The position numbers and the translations under genes were made by a program. This document shows positions 18,132-27,959 of a stretch of DNA of 64,000 nt, in pieces. The DNA comes from Lachnospiraceae bacterium MD308 (GTDB lineage Bacteria; Bacillota; Clostridia; Lachnospirales; Lachnospiraceae). The stretch's first letter is position 1. Every line of letters begins with the position of its first letter. The notes under the pieces are model-generated. The model was not told the DNA's origin. It saw only the letters and a list, made by a program, of their open reading frames with translations, and did not search any database. The stretch lies in contig VIQU02000005.1 of assembly GCA_010206225.2 (NCBI GenBank), positions 2,237 through 66,236 on the forward strand, written 5' to 3'.

Positions 18132-19583
18132 CTATCTGATAATTTGAAAAATGTCTTTCCAGAATTCGAGATGAGACTCGATCCTGCTCTTAGGGTATAC
18201 CACATCATGTGCTGCGTTCCCCATGATACTCAGACGTTCCCGGTGTTTTGACAGATATTCAATCCGCTCTGCCATTGCATGGTAATCACCTATCGGGACG
18301 ATATAGCCGTTCTCATCATCTACGATATCTTCTCTTACACCCGAGGTTGCCGTGACAACCGGAACCGCCCCGTTTCCCATCGCCTCGATAATACTATGGC
18401 TCCTGCCTTCGTAATCTGCAATATTAATACATACATCCTGCTCCTTCCAAAAAGAAGGAATCTCTGAGCGGTCTATTTCCCCTAAAAGCCGCACTTTCTT
18501 TTCCAAATGATTGGCTCTTATAAACTCATCCAACTCTTGGCGTGCCACACCGTCTCCCGCAATATCCATCACAAAGCAAATCTTTCTTTCCACAAGAACT
18601 TGTACTAACTTTATCAGCAAATCCATTCTCTTCTGAGAATACTCCACTCTTCCTGCATAACCGACACGAAGCGGAGATGACTTATCTTCTGTATATTTAC
18701 GCTTAAGTGTTTCTTCACACTCAAACGGAACGCACATAGACTGTACCTTCCCTGACTCTATTCCCATTTCGATCAAAGCTTTCATAATATCCCTGCTCAC
18801 ACCGATAAAAACATCCGGAATCTCTTTATAATCCATATATGCATTATAAATACACTCACTGCCGCCTCTGATTGTTGTAATAATCTTAACCATATCCGGA
18901 TAGCAGCACTTTATCAGATACGGCGCCAGCATTGTATTATCGGGCTGCGTTGTAACTATTTTAAATGGAAGCTTATCTATTAGGGCTTCAATTACATTCA
19001 ATACAGAGTCCGCAGAAAACATTTTCTGCTCATCAATGTATATCATTCTATCCTGCAAAAGCAAAGGAACTTCATAGTCCCCTCGTGTGGCGACAACATA
19101 AATATTATCTGCCCCGTCTTTCATCAAAGCCTCGCAAATATCCTTTGTCCATGCCTCAATACCGCCCAATGAAAATCCATTATATGAAACAAACAATATA
19201 TTTTCCTTTTCACCATGATTGATTTTTACGTTTTTATATAGATACTGCTTTATTTTTTCATCTGCTTTTAAGGCTTCCAGACGCATTTCATTATAGTGTA
19301 CTTCCTTTTTCAGATCATAATTCCATATCTGCTTCAAATCTCTTCTTATATCATTGGAAACTTTTTCGTCTGCAACAGTGATGCATAAATCCACGTCTTT
19401 AAAATCATTTATTCTCTCAGGAGGTTCAACTTTGTATCCTCCCACACGCATTCCCCATTTGCTTGAATCAGTATCTAGAATGGCTGCAATTTTTATATTT
19501 CTGCATTGTTCTAATAATTTACACAATGTTTTACAGCGTTTTCCTGCGCCGTAAAAAATCAGTTTCCGCACGTCCCTTTCCAT
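18132..19583 (-). CDS. GT4 glycosyltransferase with N-terminal Rossmann-like module
   Basis: 483 aa. Here the module is at the N-terminus (residues 5-100: KLIFYGAGKRCKTLCKL, AILDTDSSKWG, LCITVADEKV). A GT-B domain follows: SYNGFSLGGIEAWTKDI, RVGYAGRVEYSQKRMDLL, DIAGDGVARQEL and DYEGRSHSIIEAMGNG. I choose the ATG at 19583, 5 bases after the stop of the upstream gene; an upstream in-frame ATG at 19652 would overlap that gene by 64 bases. The ribosome site (AGGAAGG) is unusually close to the chosen ATG, so a GTG 12 bases downstream is an alternative. Confidence 0.85.
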   Translation of the reverse strand: MERDVRKLIFYGAGKRCKTLCKLLEQCRNIKIAAILDTDSSKWGMRVGGYKVEPPERINDFKDVDLCITVADEKVSNDIRRDLKQIWNYDLKKEVHYNEMRLEALKADEKIKQYLYKNVKINHGEKENILFVSYNGFSLGGIEAWTKDICEALMKDGADNIYVVATRGDYEVPLLLQDRMIYIDEQKMFSADSVLNVIEALIDKLPFKIVTTQPDNTMLAPYLIKCCYPDMVKIITTIRGGSECIYNAYMDYKEIPDVFIGVSRDIMKALIEMGIESGKVQSMCVPFECEETLKRKYTEDKSSPLRVGYAGRVEYSQKRMDLLIKLVQVLVERKICFVMDIAGDGVARQELDEFIRANHLEKKVRLLGEIDRSEIPSFWKEQDVCINIADYEGRSHSIIEAMGNGAVPVVTATSGVREDIVDDENGYIVPIGDYHAMAERIEYLSKHRERLSIMGNAAHDVVYPKSRIESHLEFWKDIFQIIR

Positions 19584-19588
19584 CCTTC

Positions 19589-20836
19589 CTAAAGAGTCCC
19601 TTTGTTTGTTATTTTCTCCAAAAGCATGATATCTGAATAAGGTATATAACAAACATTTTGAAATTGCAGTAATTTTATATTTTCAAGTATTTCTTTTGCG
19701 TATTTTTTACCAACTGCAACAACCACAAATGCTTCCCTACTATAACTTCTAATATCCTTAACCGCATAGTTTTCGATCAGACGATTCGATTCGTCCTGTC
19801 TGGTCACGGCAAAGCCGGCTATATGCTTACATTCTCTTCCGTATTTCTCCAGAAAAAGTTTTCCTATTATCCCTGCTCCATAAATAACGGTCTCATTTTC
19901 TTTACGGCATTTAGACAGCATATCATTAAATTCTTCCTTTATTTTATTTATGTATGCATTCATATGCTCTTTGTCTGAGAATATTTCATTATGTTCTCCC
20001 ATCCACTCCTGACTGATCTGATTAATTTCTTTAATTATGTTCCATAACTTTTCGTTGTTTTGTACCAAGTTAGGATAGAAATACGGCAGAAAATTTATCA
20101 AGGTATTTTTTAAATGTTCCTTATATACCTTTACAAAATCCATTTTATATGCTATTCGGAAACAATCCCTTATCCCCTGCAGAATATCCCCTGCTATCTC
20201 AGACGTGTAAATTAATTCTTTATGTCCCACACGATACATATATACAGTTTCATTTATTGCGTAGAATTCTTTTATATGCGCCATAACCTTCAGCAAAAAC
20301 GGCGGATCCTCGTATCTTCTGTATGACGGGAACAATATATGATTTTCACGAATCATTTCCAGATTAAATAGATAGCATGTATAGTTGCAAAAACATCCAT
20401 AATCTTGAAACAAAACTTTCCCGTTTTCATCAAACCAGTCTGTACGCTTCCCTATAGCCCCGTTCTCATCAAAAGGCAGCAAATTCCCCCCGCATGCCAA
20501 AACATTATTCTTTTCAGCATAGTAATATAATTTTTCTAATATTTCATTACATGCGTAATAATCATCCGGATCCATAAATGCTATATACTTCCCGTTCGCA
20601 CTCATTATGCCTCGGTTCTTTGCCGATCCAGCGCCTTGGTTTTCCTGACAGATAAATATAATATTTTTATACTCTTTACAATATTTTTTTAAAATATTAA
20701 GCGAATCGTCTGTTGATCCATCATCAATACAAATAATCTCTATTTCATTTAGAGTCTGGTTCAATATACTGTCCAAACATTCCCCAATATATTTTCCCAT
20801 ATTATATATCGGAATAATTACACTGATTTTTGTCAT
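19589..20836 (-). CDS. GT2 glycosyltransferase with C-terminal Rossmann-like module
   Basis: 415 aa. The GT-A core shows ISVIIPIYNMGKYI, IDDGSTDDSL, GAGSAKNRGI and FMDPDDYYA. From residue 315 comes the module ETVIYGAGIIGKLFLEKY and FVVVAVGKKYAKEIL. Soluble, with unknown donor and acceptor. It sits between the membrane-anchored module gene (20883) and a GT4, with short gaps on both sides. Confidence 0.87.
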   Translation of the reverse strand: MTKISVIIPIYNMGKYIGECLDSILNQTLNEIEIICIDDGSTDDSLNILKKYCKEYKNIIFICQENQGAGSAKNRGIMSANGKYIAFMDPDDYYACNEILEKLYYYAEKNNVLACGGNLLPFDENGAIGKRTDWFDENGKVLFQDYGCFCNYTCYLFNLEMIRENHILFPSYRRYEDPPFLLKVMAHIKEFYAINETVYMYRVGHKELIYTSEIAGDILQGIRDCFRIAYKMDFVKVYKEHLKNTLINFLPYFYPNLVQNNEKLWNIIKEINQISQEWMGEHNEIFSDKEHMNAYINKIKEEFNDMLSKCRKENETVIYGAGIIGKLFLEKYGRECKHIAGFAVTRQDESNRLIENYAVKDIRSYSREAFVVVAVGKKYAKEILENIKLLQFQNVCYIPYSDIMLLEKITNKGTL

Positions 20837-20882
20837 TTAATATATGTTCCCCTTATTCAAATTCTGCTTATAAAATTCATAT

Positions 20883-21365
20883 TCAGCAGCAATATGACAT
20901 ATTTAGAAGCATCTGCATAGTAACAAGCGGAAGTCCTGTCTTCTTACGAAGCATGCCGGATATTTCATCATAATAATAAACAGGTGTAATCACAATACAA
21001 TCAACATCCGGCATTTTTGAATCAAGACCTATTACTAACCCATCTTCATTTGGCAAAGCTGCTTTATCCATAACCGCCGCAACTTCAATATCTGTCTGAA
21101 TTAAAGCTTGTTGTAAGCGTTTTCCAATATACCCATTGCCATATATCATAATTCTTTTATATCCCTGATTATGAAAATACTGTTCAATTTTTCCACCGGA
21201 ATACAGAAAATCTAACCAGTCATTAAATAACATCATATTAGAAAAATTTCGTTTCATCCGCCTCTTATAATCATTGACCATGCCAACCAGCACTTTACCG
21301 CCAAGGAAAAATCCCCCTGCAAAAGACGCCATGCTTACCAGCCCTGCAATCATCTTTTTTCTCAT
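20883..21365 (-). CDS. Membrane-anchored stand-alone Rossmann-like module (second copy)
   Basis: 160 aa. Hydrophobic N-terminus (residues 5-30, MIAGLVSMASFAGGFFLGG), a basic helix, then RIMIYGNGYIGKRLQQAL, AAVMDKAAL and CIVITPVYYYDEIS. Same architecture and length as 11081-11569. The two share the ITPVYYYD/VTAVYYFD segment also seen in several fused copies. Its gene begins 3 bases after the stop of the methyltransferase at 21369. No enzymatic residues can be named with confidence. Confidence 0.72.
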   Translation of the reverse strand: MRKKMIAGLVSMASFAGGFFLGGKVLVGMVNDYKRRMKRNFSNMMLFNDWLDFLYSGGKIEQYFHNQGYKRIMIYGNGYIGKRLQQALIQTDIEVAAVMDKAALPNEDGLVIGLDSKMPDVDCIVITPVYYYDEISGMLRKKTGLPLVTMQMLLNMSYCC

Positions 21366-21368
21366 CCG

Positions 21369-22031
21369 TTATCTCTCCTTCCTGCAGTAAAATACTACTT
21401 TGGGCGTGTTATAGATGTCTTTATTATGTGTCAGTTCGCGCTCTCCCCAACATTGATAAGACAATCTGTTTCTTTTTAAGAACAACTTCATTCTTGTAAG
21501 CGATATGAAATGCTGTCCATAATTTTCATCTATATCGATTCCTAAGAATTTATAATACTTCTCTTTCACATATTTCCATCGCTGCTTAACGCAAAAAAGA
21601 CTATTTCTATCCATAACATCAAATATGATATGTCCCCCTGGTTTTGTCATGGAAACCATTTTTTTAACAGTACGATAAAAATTCGGTATATACCAGCTTG
21701 CCCTTACGCAGTATACAACATCATAAACTTCCGTATCTCCTTTGTATTCCGATACATCACCGATCCATATCCCGTCTTCATTATTAAGTTCTTCTTTGGC
21801 CAACGCAACAGAACTTTCTGCTATATCACATCCGTCAACAGTTATTCCCTTTTTCTTTAACGCTGCCCCTATGGGCCATCCGGTGCCGATCCCAACCTCG
21901 AAAACTTTTTGGGGAGATGATTTTTTGATTAACCTGACAAGATTTTGTTCATATGGTGCATAACCATATTTCTTTGTCTGCTCCGCCCAATATTTACTGT
22001 ATACCGTTTTATAATACTGTGTTTCCTCCAT
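21369..22031 (-). CDS. Class I SAM-dependent methyltransferase
   Basis: 220 aa. SAM motif I is VFEVGIGTGWPIG, the second acidic residue lies in DGCDIAESS, and EVYDVVYCVRASWYI with KPGGHIIFDVMDR completes the class I pattern. The substrate is unknown. Together with the downstream membrane-anchored module it repeats the two-gene arrangement at 11081-12226, although the two methyltransferases are clearly diverged. Confidence 0.82.
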   Translation of the reverse strand: MEETQYYKTVYSKYWAEQTKKYGYAPYEQNLVRLIKKSSPQKVFEVGIGTGWPIGAALKKKGITVDGCDIAESSVALAKEELNNEDGIWIGDVSEYKGDTEVYDVVYCVRASWYIPNFYRTVKKMVSMTKPGGHIIFDVMDRNSLFCVKQRWKYVKEKYYKFLGIDIDENYGQHFISLTRMKLFLKRNRLSYQCWGERELTHNKDIYNTPKVVFYCRKER

Positions 22032-22086
22032 ATCCTTTGCAGTCCTTCCTACCTATATGATTTACATTATTGGGACAGCTAACCGG

Positions 22087-23121
22087 CTATCCCAGAAGAT
22101 ATACTTTTATCTCCTCTGCAGTCATCTGCGCCTTATCCCATCCATAATAAATGGGCGCGCATTTGTGATGCTCTGCCACCCAGTAACTGTTCGGCAATTC
22201 AAGCTTTATCCCCTCTATCTCATTTCCAAAATCTGTGTAATTAAAGACTTTCCCTGTCTCCTCGCTTAAGTTTTGGTCAAACACAATATACTTATAGTAT
22301 CCTGACTGCATCCCTTCCGGAAAAATTACCGTCTTATCGAATATTTGGTCAAATTTGCGCGCCAGCATCCTTTTCCACTCCAGAATAACCGGCATATGTT
22401 CCAATTGTACAACTCCTAATGCTGCTGTAAATTCATTGATTCTGTAATTAAAGCCTTCCTTCATCGGATACGTAACTATCTTACCATTGATGACTTCTTT
22501 CCCGTAATTGCGGAATTTTTTCATCCATGCAATCAAATCCTTATCTCTGCTGACGATCATGCCTCCTTCTCCTAACGGCATGGTTTTAGTCGCGTAAAAG
22601 CTATAGCTTCCCGCCAGCCCGTAACTGCCCGCTGTTTTGCCGTTCCACTGTGCGCCGTGAGCATGCGCGCAGTCTTCAATCAAGGCAATCTTATGTTCTT
22701 CGCAAAACGAAGCGATCTTTTCTATATCAAACGCAATATGCCCGCCGATATGTACCACAATAACTGCCTTTGTGTCCGGCGTCACCTTGCTTACCATATC
22801 TTCATAATTCATACAGAGGTCTTCCCTGTTACAGTCCGCATATACGACTTTAGCTCCCGCCTTTTTTGCCGCCTGCGCGGTCGCCCAGAAGGTATTGGCA
22901 GGTACGATCACTTCTTTTCCTTTAACCCCCGCATATTCCAGTATAGATAACAGCCCCGCGCCCCCGCTTGTTACCGCACAGGAATACAGGCCTGTGAATT
23001 CTTCAAATTTCTCCTCAAAAGTCCTGGTCATTCTTCCGTCAGACCAGAAATTCGACTCAAAAACCTGATCCAATAATTGATAATATCTTTCTCTGTATTC
23101 TTTCTCAAAAGGCAGTACCAT
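22087..23121 (-). CDS. DegT/DnrJ/EryC1-family PLP aminotransferase
   Basis: 344 aa, PLP-dependent sugar aminotransferase family. Visible signatures are SGGAGLLSILEYAGV (phosphate cup), VIVPANTFWAT, LIEDCAHAHGAQW (Asp contacting the pyridine N) and SFYATKTMPLGEGGM with the Schiff-base lysine in ATK. It would convert a keto-nucleotide-sugar into an amino sugar, or act on a related carbonyl. At 344 aa it is slightly short for the family. It is followed by the methyltransferase at 21369 and preceded by a radical SAM gene, suggesting a joint pathway to an unusual amino sugar. ATG follows AGGAGG. Confidence 0.85.
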   Translation of the reverse strand: MVLPFEKEYRERYYQLLDQVFESNFWSDGRMTRTFEEKFEEFTGLYSCAVTSGGAGLLSILEYAGVKGKEVIVPANTFWATAQAAKKAGAKVVYADCNREDLCMNYEDMVSKVTPDTKAVIVVHIGGHIAFDIEKIASFCEEHKIALIEDCAHAHGAQWNGKTAGSYGLAGSYSFYATKTMPLGEGGMIVSRDKDLIAWMKKFRNYGKEVINGKIVTYPMKEGFNYRINEFTAALGVVQLEHMPVILEWKRMLARKFDQIFDKTVIFPEGMQSGYYKYIVFDQNLSEETGKVFNYTDFGNEIEGIKLELPNSYWVAEHHKCAPIYYGWDKAQMTAEEIKVYLLG

Positions 23122-23136
23122 CTTTTTATCCTCCTA

Positions 23137-24183
23137 TCAAATAAAATGTTTTGAATGCACTTTCTCCAACTGCTCAAATATCATATTAAAACCCGTAACC
23201 CTGCATGCGCTGCAGCCGCTCTGACACTCGGGGCGCAGAAGCTTTTGACTGATCCGCTCCCTAAAAGGTGAAATCCATATATCCTCAAAGGAATTCTCAT
23301 ATACATTCCCCAGAATAATCCCGTCCGTCCTGCGCTTTTCACACAGCGCCACTTCCCCATTGGCATGGATAACGGAAGTCAGGGAATGTGCAATACAGGG
23401 AAGCCCCGCATTTTTATCAACTACCCTGTCTGAAATCGCCAGCATATATTTGATCCTTGTATCCGCCGTCAATTCCGCCAGCTTTTTTCTCAAATCAAGA
23501 AGACTTTCCAGAGAAGGCGTGATATCCCCCGCTTCTTCTACTGGTCTTAAATAGATATAATCGACTCCGATATTTTCAAGCCTTTTTACCAGTTCCATCA
23601 GGCTGCTTTGATTTCTGGTGGTCAGAACATATCCTACTCCAATAAATGTCTCTTCCACTTTTCTCGCTTTGCACATTTTTTCCAGATTGGTCAAAACACG
23701 TTCAAAACAATCTACGCCTTTTTCTTTTTTGTACTCCTCACAGGTGCTGGAATCCAAAGACACTCTTACCCACTTTAATTTATCAATACAGCCCGATATA
23801 TCTACTGTGCCGTTTGTAATAAGCCCCATATCGATGCCGGCATTCATCCCTGCATCCACCACTTCCATAAAATCAGGATGCAAAGCCGGCTCGCCGCCTC
23901 CTTCTAGCGTGACGCCTGTTCCATGATGCCAGAACTCCCGGAATAACTTTTTTATCACCTTCAGATTAAGCACGGCTCTGTTTTGTCTCAATTCTTTATC
24001 GGTACACCACTCACAGTTTAAATTGCAGTTGTCTGTCAAATGAAGTTCCACACTGATCGGGAAACGCTCGTCCATTTTCTTTACACCGTTTCGCACATCT
24101 AATATAGAACTCACTTTCTCCTTATTCAAAAGCAGTTTTAATTTGCTGTATTCAAATTCATCCCAATAATTTGTTTCCTGCAT
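23137..24183 (-). CDS. Radical SAM protein with SPASM-like C-terminus
   Basis: 348 aa. The cluster motif is CNLNCEWC (CX3CX2C), followed by GGGEPALHPDF (GGE-type SAM contact) and VRVSLDSST. The C-terminal part carries further cysteines (CIAHSLTSVIHANGEVALC, CQSGCSAC) in the SPASM/twitch arrangement for auxiliary Fe-S clusters. SPASM enzymes modify peptides or sugars; the substrate here is unknown. The start at 24183 has GGAGAG 6 bases upstream; a longer frame to 24270 would overlap the neighbouring gene and lacks a ribosome site. It sits 15 bases upstream of the aminotransferase. Confidence 0.85.
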   Translation of the reverse strand: MQETNYWDEFEYSKLKLLLNKEKVSSILDVRNGVKKMDERFPISVELHLTDNCNLNCEWCTDKELRQNRAVLNLKVIKKLFREFWHHGTGVTLEGGGEPALHPDFMEVVDAGMNAGIDMGLITNGTVDISGCIDKLKWVRVSLDSSTCEEYKKEKGVDCFERVLTNLEKMCKARKVEETFIGVGYVLTTRNQSSLMELVKRLENIGVDYIYLRPVEEAGDITPSLESLLDLRKKLAELTADTRIKYMLAISDRVVDKNAGLPCIAHSLTSVIHANGEVALCEKRRTDGIILGNVYENSFEDIWISPFRERISQKLLRPECQSGCSACRVTGFNMIFEQLEKVHSKHFI

Positions 24184-24212
24184 TTCACACTCTCCAAAAC
24201 TATTCTTTAATC

Positions 24213-25664
24213 TCACTCCCACAGCGCATGCCACCTTGACGCTAACACATCCCATGAAGAATGATTCCACACAATTTCACTGTTCTTTTTGCATTTTCCT
24301 TTATAGTCTTCTATATTGGCGACCACATCCTTCAAGACTGCTGTAACTTCCAAAATCGTATTAACATCAAGGAAATACATCCCCATTTCATGCAGCGGCT
24401 GATAGGGAAGCCAGCTTCCGGCTATCACAAGACTTCCGGCATACATAGCCTCCAGCATCATAGAACTTAATTGGTCGGTTGTCTGTACGCGGATCATAAT
24501 GTCCGAAATCAGCGCATACTCCGCCATTGCCTGAAAATCCATAAATTCCGTCATAATAACATAATCAAGTCCGCTTTCTTCAAGCCGTCCTTCAACTTCT
24601 CTGATATAGTCTGTCATATTATCGGGATACGTCATGGGAAATACACATACTATCTCTTGTTTTACCTTATCGGAAAGTTCACTCAAAGTATCTATCAACT
24701 CCAAATGCCGATTCTCCCTGAATGCATTGTGAGCGCATGTGATCACAATTTTGCCCAACGGAATATTATATTTTCTTTTCAGTTCATTCTTATCTCGGTC
24801 TTTGCAGGATTCAATATAATCTAATACCTCTACCCCGAATGGGAGCAGTTCCATTTTTCCTTCCGTTTCTTCTTTGTAATATTCTTTAAATTCCTGTACT
24901 GTTCCCCGAATCTCGGCCGATATCTTGTCCGCGCACGCAATTAATTTTCTTTTAAAATCCCTTTCTTTTTTGTCAGCGCGATAAAAATCACTGCCTCCCA
25001 CATTAAGGTTAAGTTTTTTTGTTCGATTTCTTATTAATTTATAAACAGATGCCCAGTTTCGTTCAATCCATAATAACTGCATAGCATCGTATACCGGCAA
25101 TTGCTCTAAAATACTTCTTAAATCAACCGTAGTTTTAAAGCAATATATGTGTTTCAAATACTTTGAAGCTATTTTTTCTTTATTTTCTTTTGCCCGGGTT
25201 ATCAGACTGAATTCTATATCATCATATCTTTTAGAAATATTTTCAATCAATTGTTTTGTATATACAGAATACCCGTTGCAAAATATCAGTACTTTCCTGC
25301 GATCTGTCGTGCATTCCTCCGCATGAAATAAATCATATTGGATCAATGGTTCCTCTGACGGACATACTTCAAAATTCAATACATTTCCTGTTATACATTT
25401 ATGACAGAAATAGATCCTGTCTCTCGCTATTCCCATATTTTCAAGCTGTTCCGCCATTTCTGCCCCATATCTCGTTGAGGTAATAATTACCTTGCAAGTA
25501 CAGTCTTTTATTTTATCCGGACACTCTATCGTATAGTTTTGAAACACTGTCCCCCATCTCATCTTATCGTTATCCGCCAAAAACAGGATTCGATACTCTC
25601 TCTCCAAAAAGGGGATTGCTTCTATTCCTATCTTTCCTATTCCCAATAGTATTGCATCCTGCAT
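24213..25664 (-). CDS. GT-B glycosyltransferase-like protein with N-terminal Rossmann-like module
   Basis: 483 aa. Residues 1-90 form the module (DAILLGIGKIGIEAIPFL, FLADNDKMRWG, VIITSTRYGAEMA). The remainder resembles a GT-B transferase: KVLIFCNGYSVYTKQLI, KIVITCAHNAFRENRH, and a donor-site-like SSMMLEAMYAGSLVI near the end. The canonical E-x7-E motif is only partly kept, so family assignment is less certain than for the GT4 genes at 16479 and 18132. No membrane segment. Confidence 0.72.
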   Translation of the reverse strand: MQDAILLGIGKIGIEAIPFLEREYRILFLADNDKMRWGTVFQNYTIECPDKIKDCTCKVIITSTRYGAEMAEQLENMGIARDRIYFCHKCITGNVLNFEVCPSEEPLIQYDLFHAEECTTDRRKVLIFCNGYSVYTKQLIENISKRYDDIEFSLITRAKENKEKIASKYLKHIYCFKTTVDLRSILEQLPVYDAMQLLWIERNWASVYKLIRNRTKKLNLNVGGSDFYRADKKERDFKRKLIACADKISAEIRGTVQEFKEYYKEETEGKMELLPFGVEVLDYIESCKDRDKNELKRKYNIPLGKIVITCAHNAFRENRHLELIDTLSELSDKVKQEIVCVFPMTYPDNMTDYIREVEGRLEESGLDYVIMTEFMDFQAMAEYALISDIMIRVQTTDQLSSMMLEAMYAGSLVIAGSWLPYQPLHEMGMYFLDVNTILEVTAVLKDVVANIEDYKGKCKKNSEIVWNHSSWDVLASRWHALWE

Positions 25665-25720
25665 ATTCTCTTCCTCACTTTAATTAGAACACCGTTTGCT
25701 TTAATAAACATCTCAAACTA

Positions 25721-27064
25721 TTAAACTCTTTCTATAATATCCTCAAGATTAATCACTTCTATTTCCTGATTCTCCAATTCCTTTACCACTTCTCTGTATA
25801 ATTCGAGAGTACATACCAGTACGGCTTTCACTTTCCCTAAAACTTCTTTTGGCTTTTTAATCTCATATCCGCTGATCCTTTTTCCCCATTTTTTTTCATC
25901 CTTGTCAACTACTTCTGACACTTTTAAACCATGGCTCTGCAAAAATCGTAAAAATACTCCGCCGTTTATTCCGGCTCCCCAGAGCGCCGCCTGCATACCA
26001 CGATTCTCGTATAACTGAAACAAAGCGATAACCTTTTGGCAATTCTTATTCAGGTAGTAGGCAAATACATTTTCATACCAATACCAGCCCGAGAAATAAT
26101 CTTCCTTCTTATATTTTTCCGATAATTGATATATATACTGATCGATTTTCTTTCTATAATCGGGAGTTAGCCTTGTCAGCCGGTCTACTCCTTCCTGCTG
26201 CAGAAAATTATAAAATCCCATGGCTTTTTCTTCATCCTTAGTCTTTCGAACGGCAAAAATTAACGCAAAAAAAAGTTTATGATAATAATGTTGAAAAGCT
26301 CTTGGGAAAATTTCCCTTCCTACTAATTCTGTTCCTATTTTTTCCATCGCTTTATATGCGCACATCGGATCCCTGTTGCTCGAAATTCTTGTACTGACAT
26401 TATGTTCTCTGGCATACACCATTACACGCCTGTCATTCAACATAAGAACCTTTTCTGCCAAAAACAGCGCCATGTTTACAAAATACACGTCGTTTGATGA
26501 CGGCAATGACTGAAATTCCAGCCGATTATTAATAATAAAATCCTTTCTATACAGCTTACTCCATGGTGAATCACTCCAATTTAAAAATTCTATCGGTTCA
26601 CACTCACAGACGGAAAATGGAGACATACAGTATTTTTCTATAAATCTGTCATTGCGCGGCACGCTTTGCTTCTCATATATATGTTCACTTGAGACAGTTT
26701 TAATCTCATACATCACAAGATCCAAACTATGCTCGATCATCGCATTGCGGGCTGCATAAAACATATCCTCCTCAAAAATATCATCCCCGTCCAAAAAAGT
26801 AATATACTTCCCCGCCGCTGCCCGTATTCCTCTATTCCTCGAAAATGCAGCTCCTGCATGCTCTGCATTTTTCAATATTCGTATCCGGTCATCTGTCCTC
26901 CGATATCTTTGCAATATATCCCGTGTCGTATCTGTAGACGCATCATCAATACATATAATCTCAAAATCCTTATATGTCTGTTTTAACAGGCTATCCAGCG
27001 TTTCTTCCAAATATTTTTCTCCATTATATATCGGCATAATTACAGAAATATCTGTTTTATTCAT
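25721..27064 (-). CDS. GT2 glycosyltransferase with C-terminal Rossmann-like module
   Basis: 447 aa. The GT-A domain shows ISVIMPIYNGEKYL, IDDASTDTTRDI, GAAFSRNRGI and FLDGDDIFEE. After a helical middle, the module begins at residue 358 (QAALWGAGINGGVFLRFL, EVVDKDEKKWG, AVLVCTLELYREVV). It lies just downstream of the ABC permease, so the transport and acylation genes are embedded within the glycosyltransferase operon. Confidence 0.87.
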   Translation of the reverse strand: MNKTDISVIMPIYNGEKYLEETLDSLLKQTYKDFEIICIDDASTDTTRDILQRYRRTDDRIRILKNAEHAGAAFSRNRGIRAAAGKYITFLDGDDIFEEDMFYAARNAMIEHSLDLVMYEIKTVSSEHIYEKQSVPRNDRFIEKYCMSPFSVCECEPIEFLNWSDSPWSKLYRKDFIINNRLEFQSLPSSNDVYFVNMALFLAEKVLMLNDRRVMVYAREHNVSTRISSNRDPMCAYKAMEKIGTELVGREIFPRAFQHYYHKLFFALIFAVRKTKDEEKAMGFYNFLQQEGVDRLTRLTPDYRKKIDQYIYQLSEKYKKEDYFSGWYWYENVFAYYLNKNCQKVIALFQLYENRGMQAALWGAGINGGVFLRFLQSHGLKVSEVVDKDEKKWGKRISGYEIKKPKEVLGKVKAVLVCTLELYREVVKELENQEIEVINLEDIIERV

Positions 27065-27155
27065 AACTTTACCACCCTTGTACAGTTCGTTTATTGTTAA
27101 CCTGTCTTCCTCATCTCCCTGTTTTCATAAAGCAATCCTACCGCATTAAAAAGTC

Positions 27156-27944
27156 TCAGCTTTTTGTTTCCGTCTTCCATGCGCCGGTAATCTTCTCCAA
27201 ATACGCAAATAAGCACTTTTCCATTAACGCTAACAGAACTGCCAATACGATGATAGTGATAAATGTGATTTCTGTCTGCGCTGTGCTGCGTCCTAGGTTA
27301 AGTACATAGCCCATCCCATCCGGCACGCCTACCATCTCCGCTGCGATGACCACCCGCCATGCATATCCCAGACCTAACTTAAATCCAGTAATAACATAAG
27401 GAACCGCGCTGGGAATGATTAAGAATCCCATTAATTGCCATCTGGAAGCCTTCAGCATATTCATCATATTTTCCAGATTCGTATCTATAGATTCAATACC
27501 TTGGATTACATTCGTGACAATCGGAGTTATCGCGCTGACCGCAATAATAAAAACAGCAGCGTTATCACCCAGGCCAAACCATAAGATAGATAATGGCACC
27601 CAGGCTACTCCGGGTATCGGCGCCAATATCTTAAATAATGGCTGAATGAACATTTTTGCACTCTCTCTTCTGCCCATAAACACCCCAAGAGGAAAGCCTA
27701 ACAATACCGCTATCAGAAAACCTGTTATAACCCGTTTGAAACTAATCCATATATGTTTTAACAAATAACCATTTGTAATTAACTCTATCAGCCTCACAAA
27801 TACAAATACAGGGCTTGGCAGCATTAATTTCCCTCTGTCTATATCATATTTTCCAAAAATACCAGTATCAGATGCCACCTGCCATACTAACAATAGAAGC
27901 AGTATCATACTGCCGCCCAAAATATATGATTTATATTTTTTCAC
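27156..27944 (-). CDS. NitT/TauT-type ABC transporter permease
   Basis: 262 aa integral membrane protein with about six predicted helices, beginning YILGGSMILLLLLVWQV. The cytoplasmic EAA-type loop lies in the SIDTNLENMMNMLKAS region, and WRVVIAAEMVG is typical of the TauC/SsuC permeases for sulfonates, nitrate, pyrimidine precursors and aromatic or aliphatic carboxylates. It pairs with the binding protein at 27960 and the ATPase domain in 30467-32041. The substrate is unknown; the nearby acyl-CoA ligase suggests a carboxylate. Confidence 0.9.
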   Translation of the reverse strand: MKKYKSYILGGSMILLLLLVWQVASDTGIFGKYDIDRGKLMLPSPVFVFVRLIELITNGYLLKHIWISFKRVITGFLIAVLLGFPLGVFMGRRESAKMFIQPLFKILAPIPGVAWVPLSILWFGLGDNAAVFIIAVSAITPIVTNVIQGIESIDTNLENMMNMLKASRWQLMGFLIIPSAVPYVITGFKLGLGYAWRVVIAAEMVGVPDGMGYVLNLGRSTAQTEITFITIIVLAVLLALMEKCLFAYLEKITGAWKTETKS

Positions 27945-27959
27945 AGCTAAAACCCCTTG

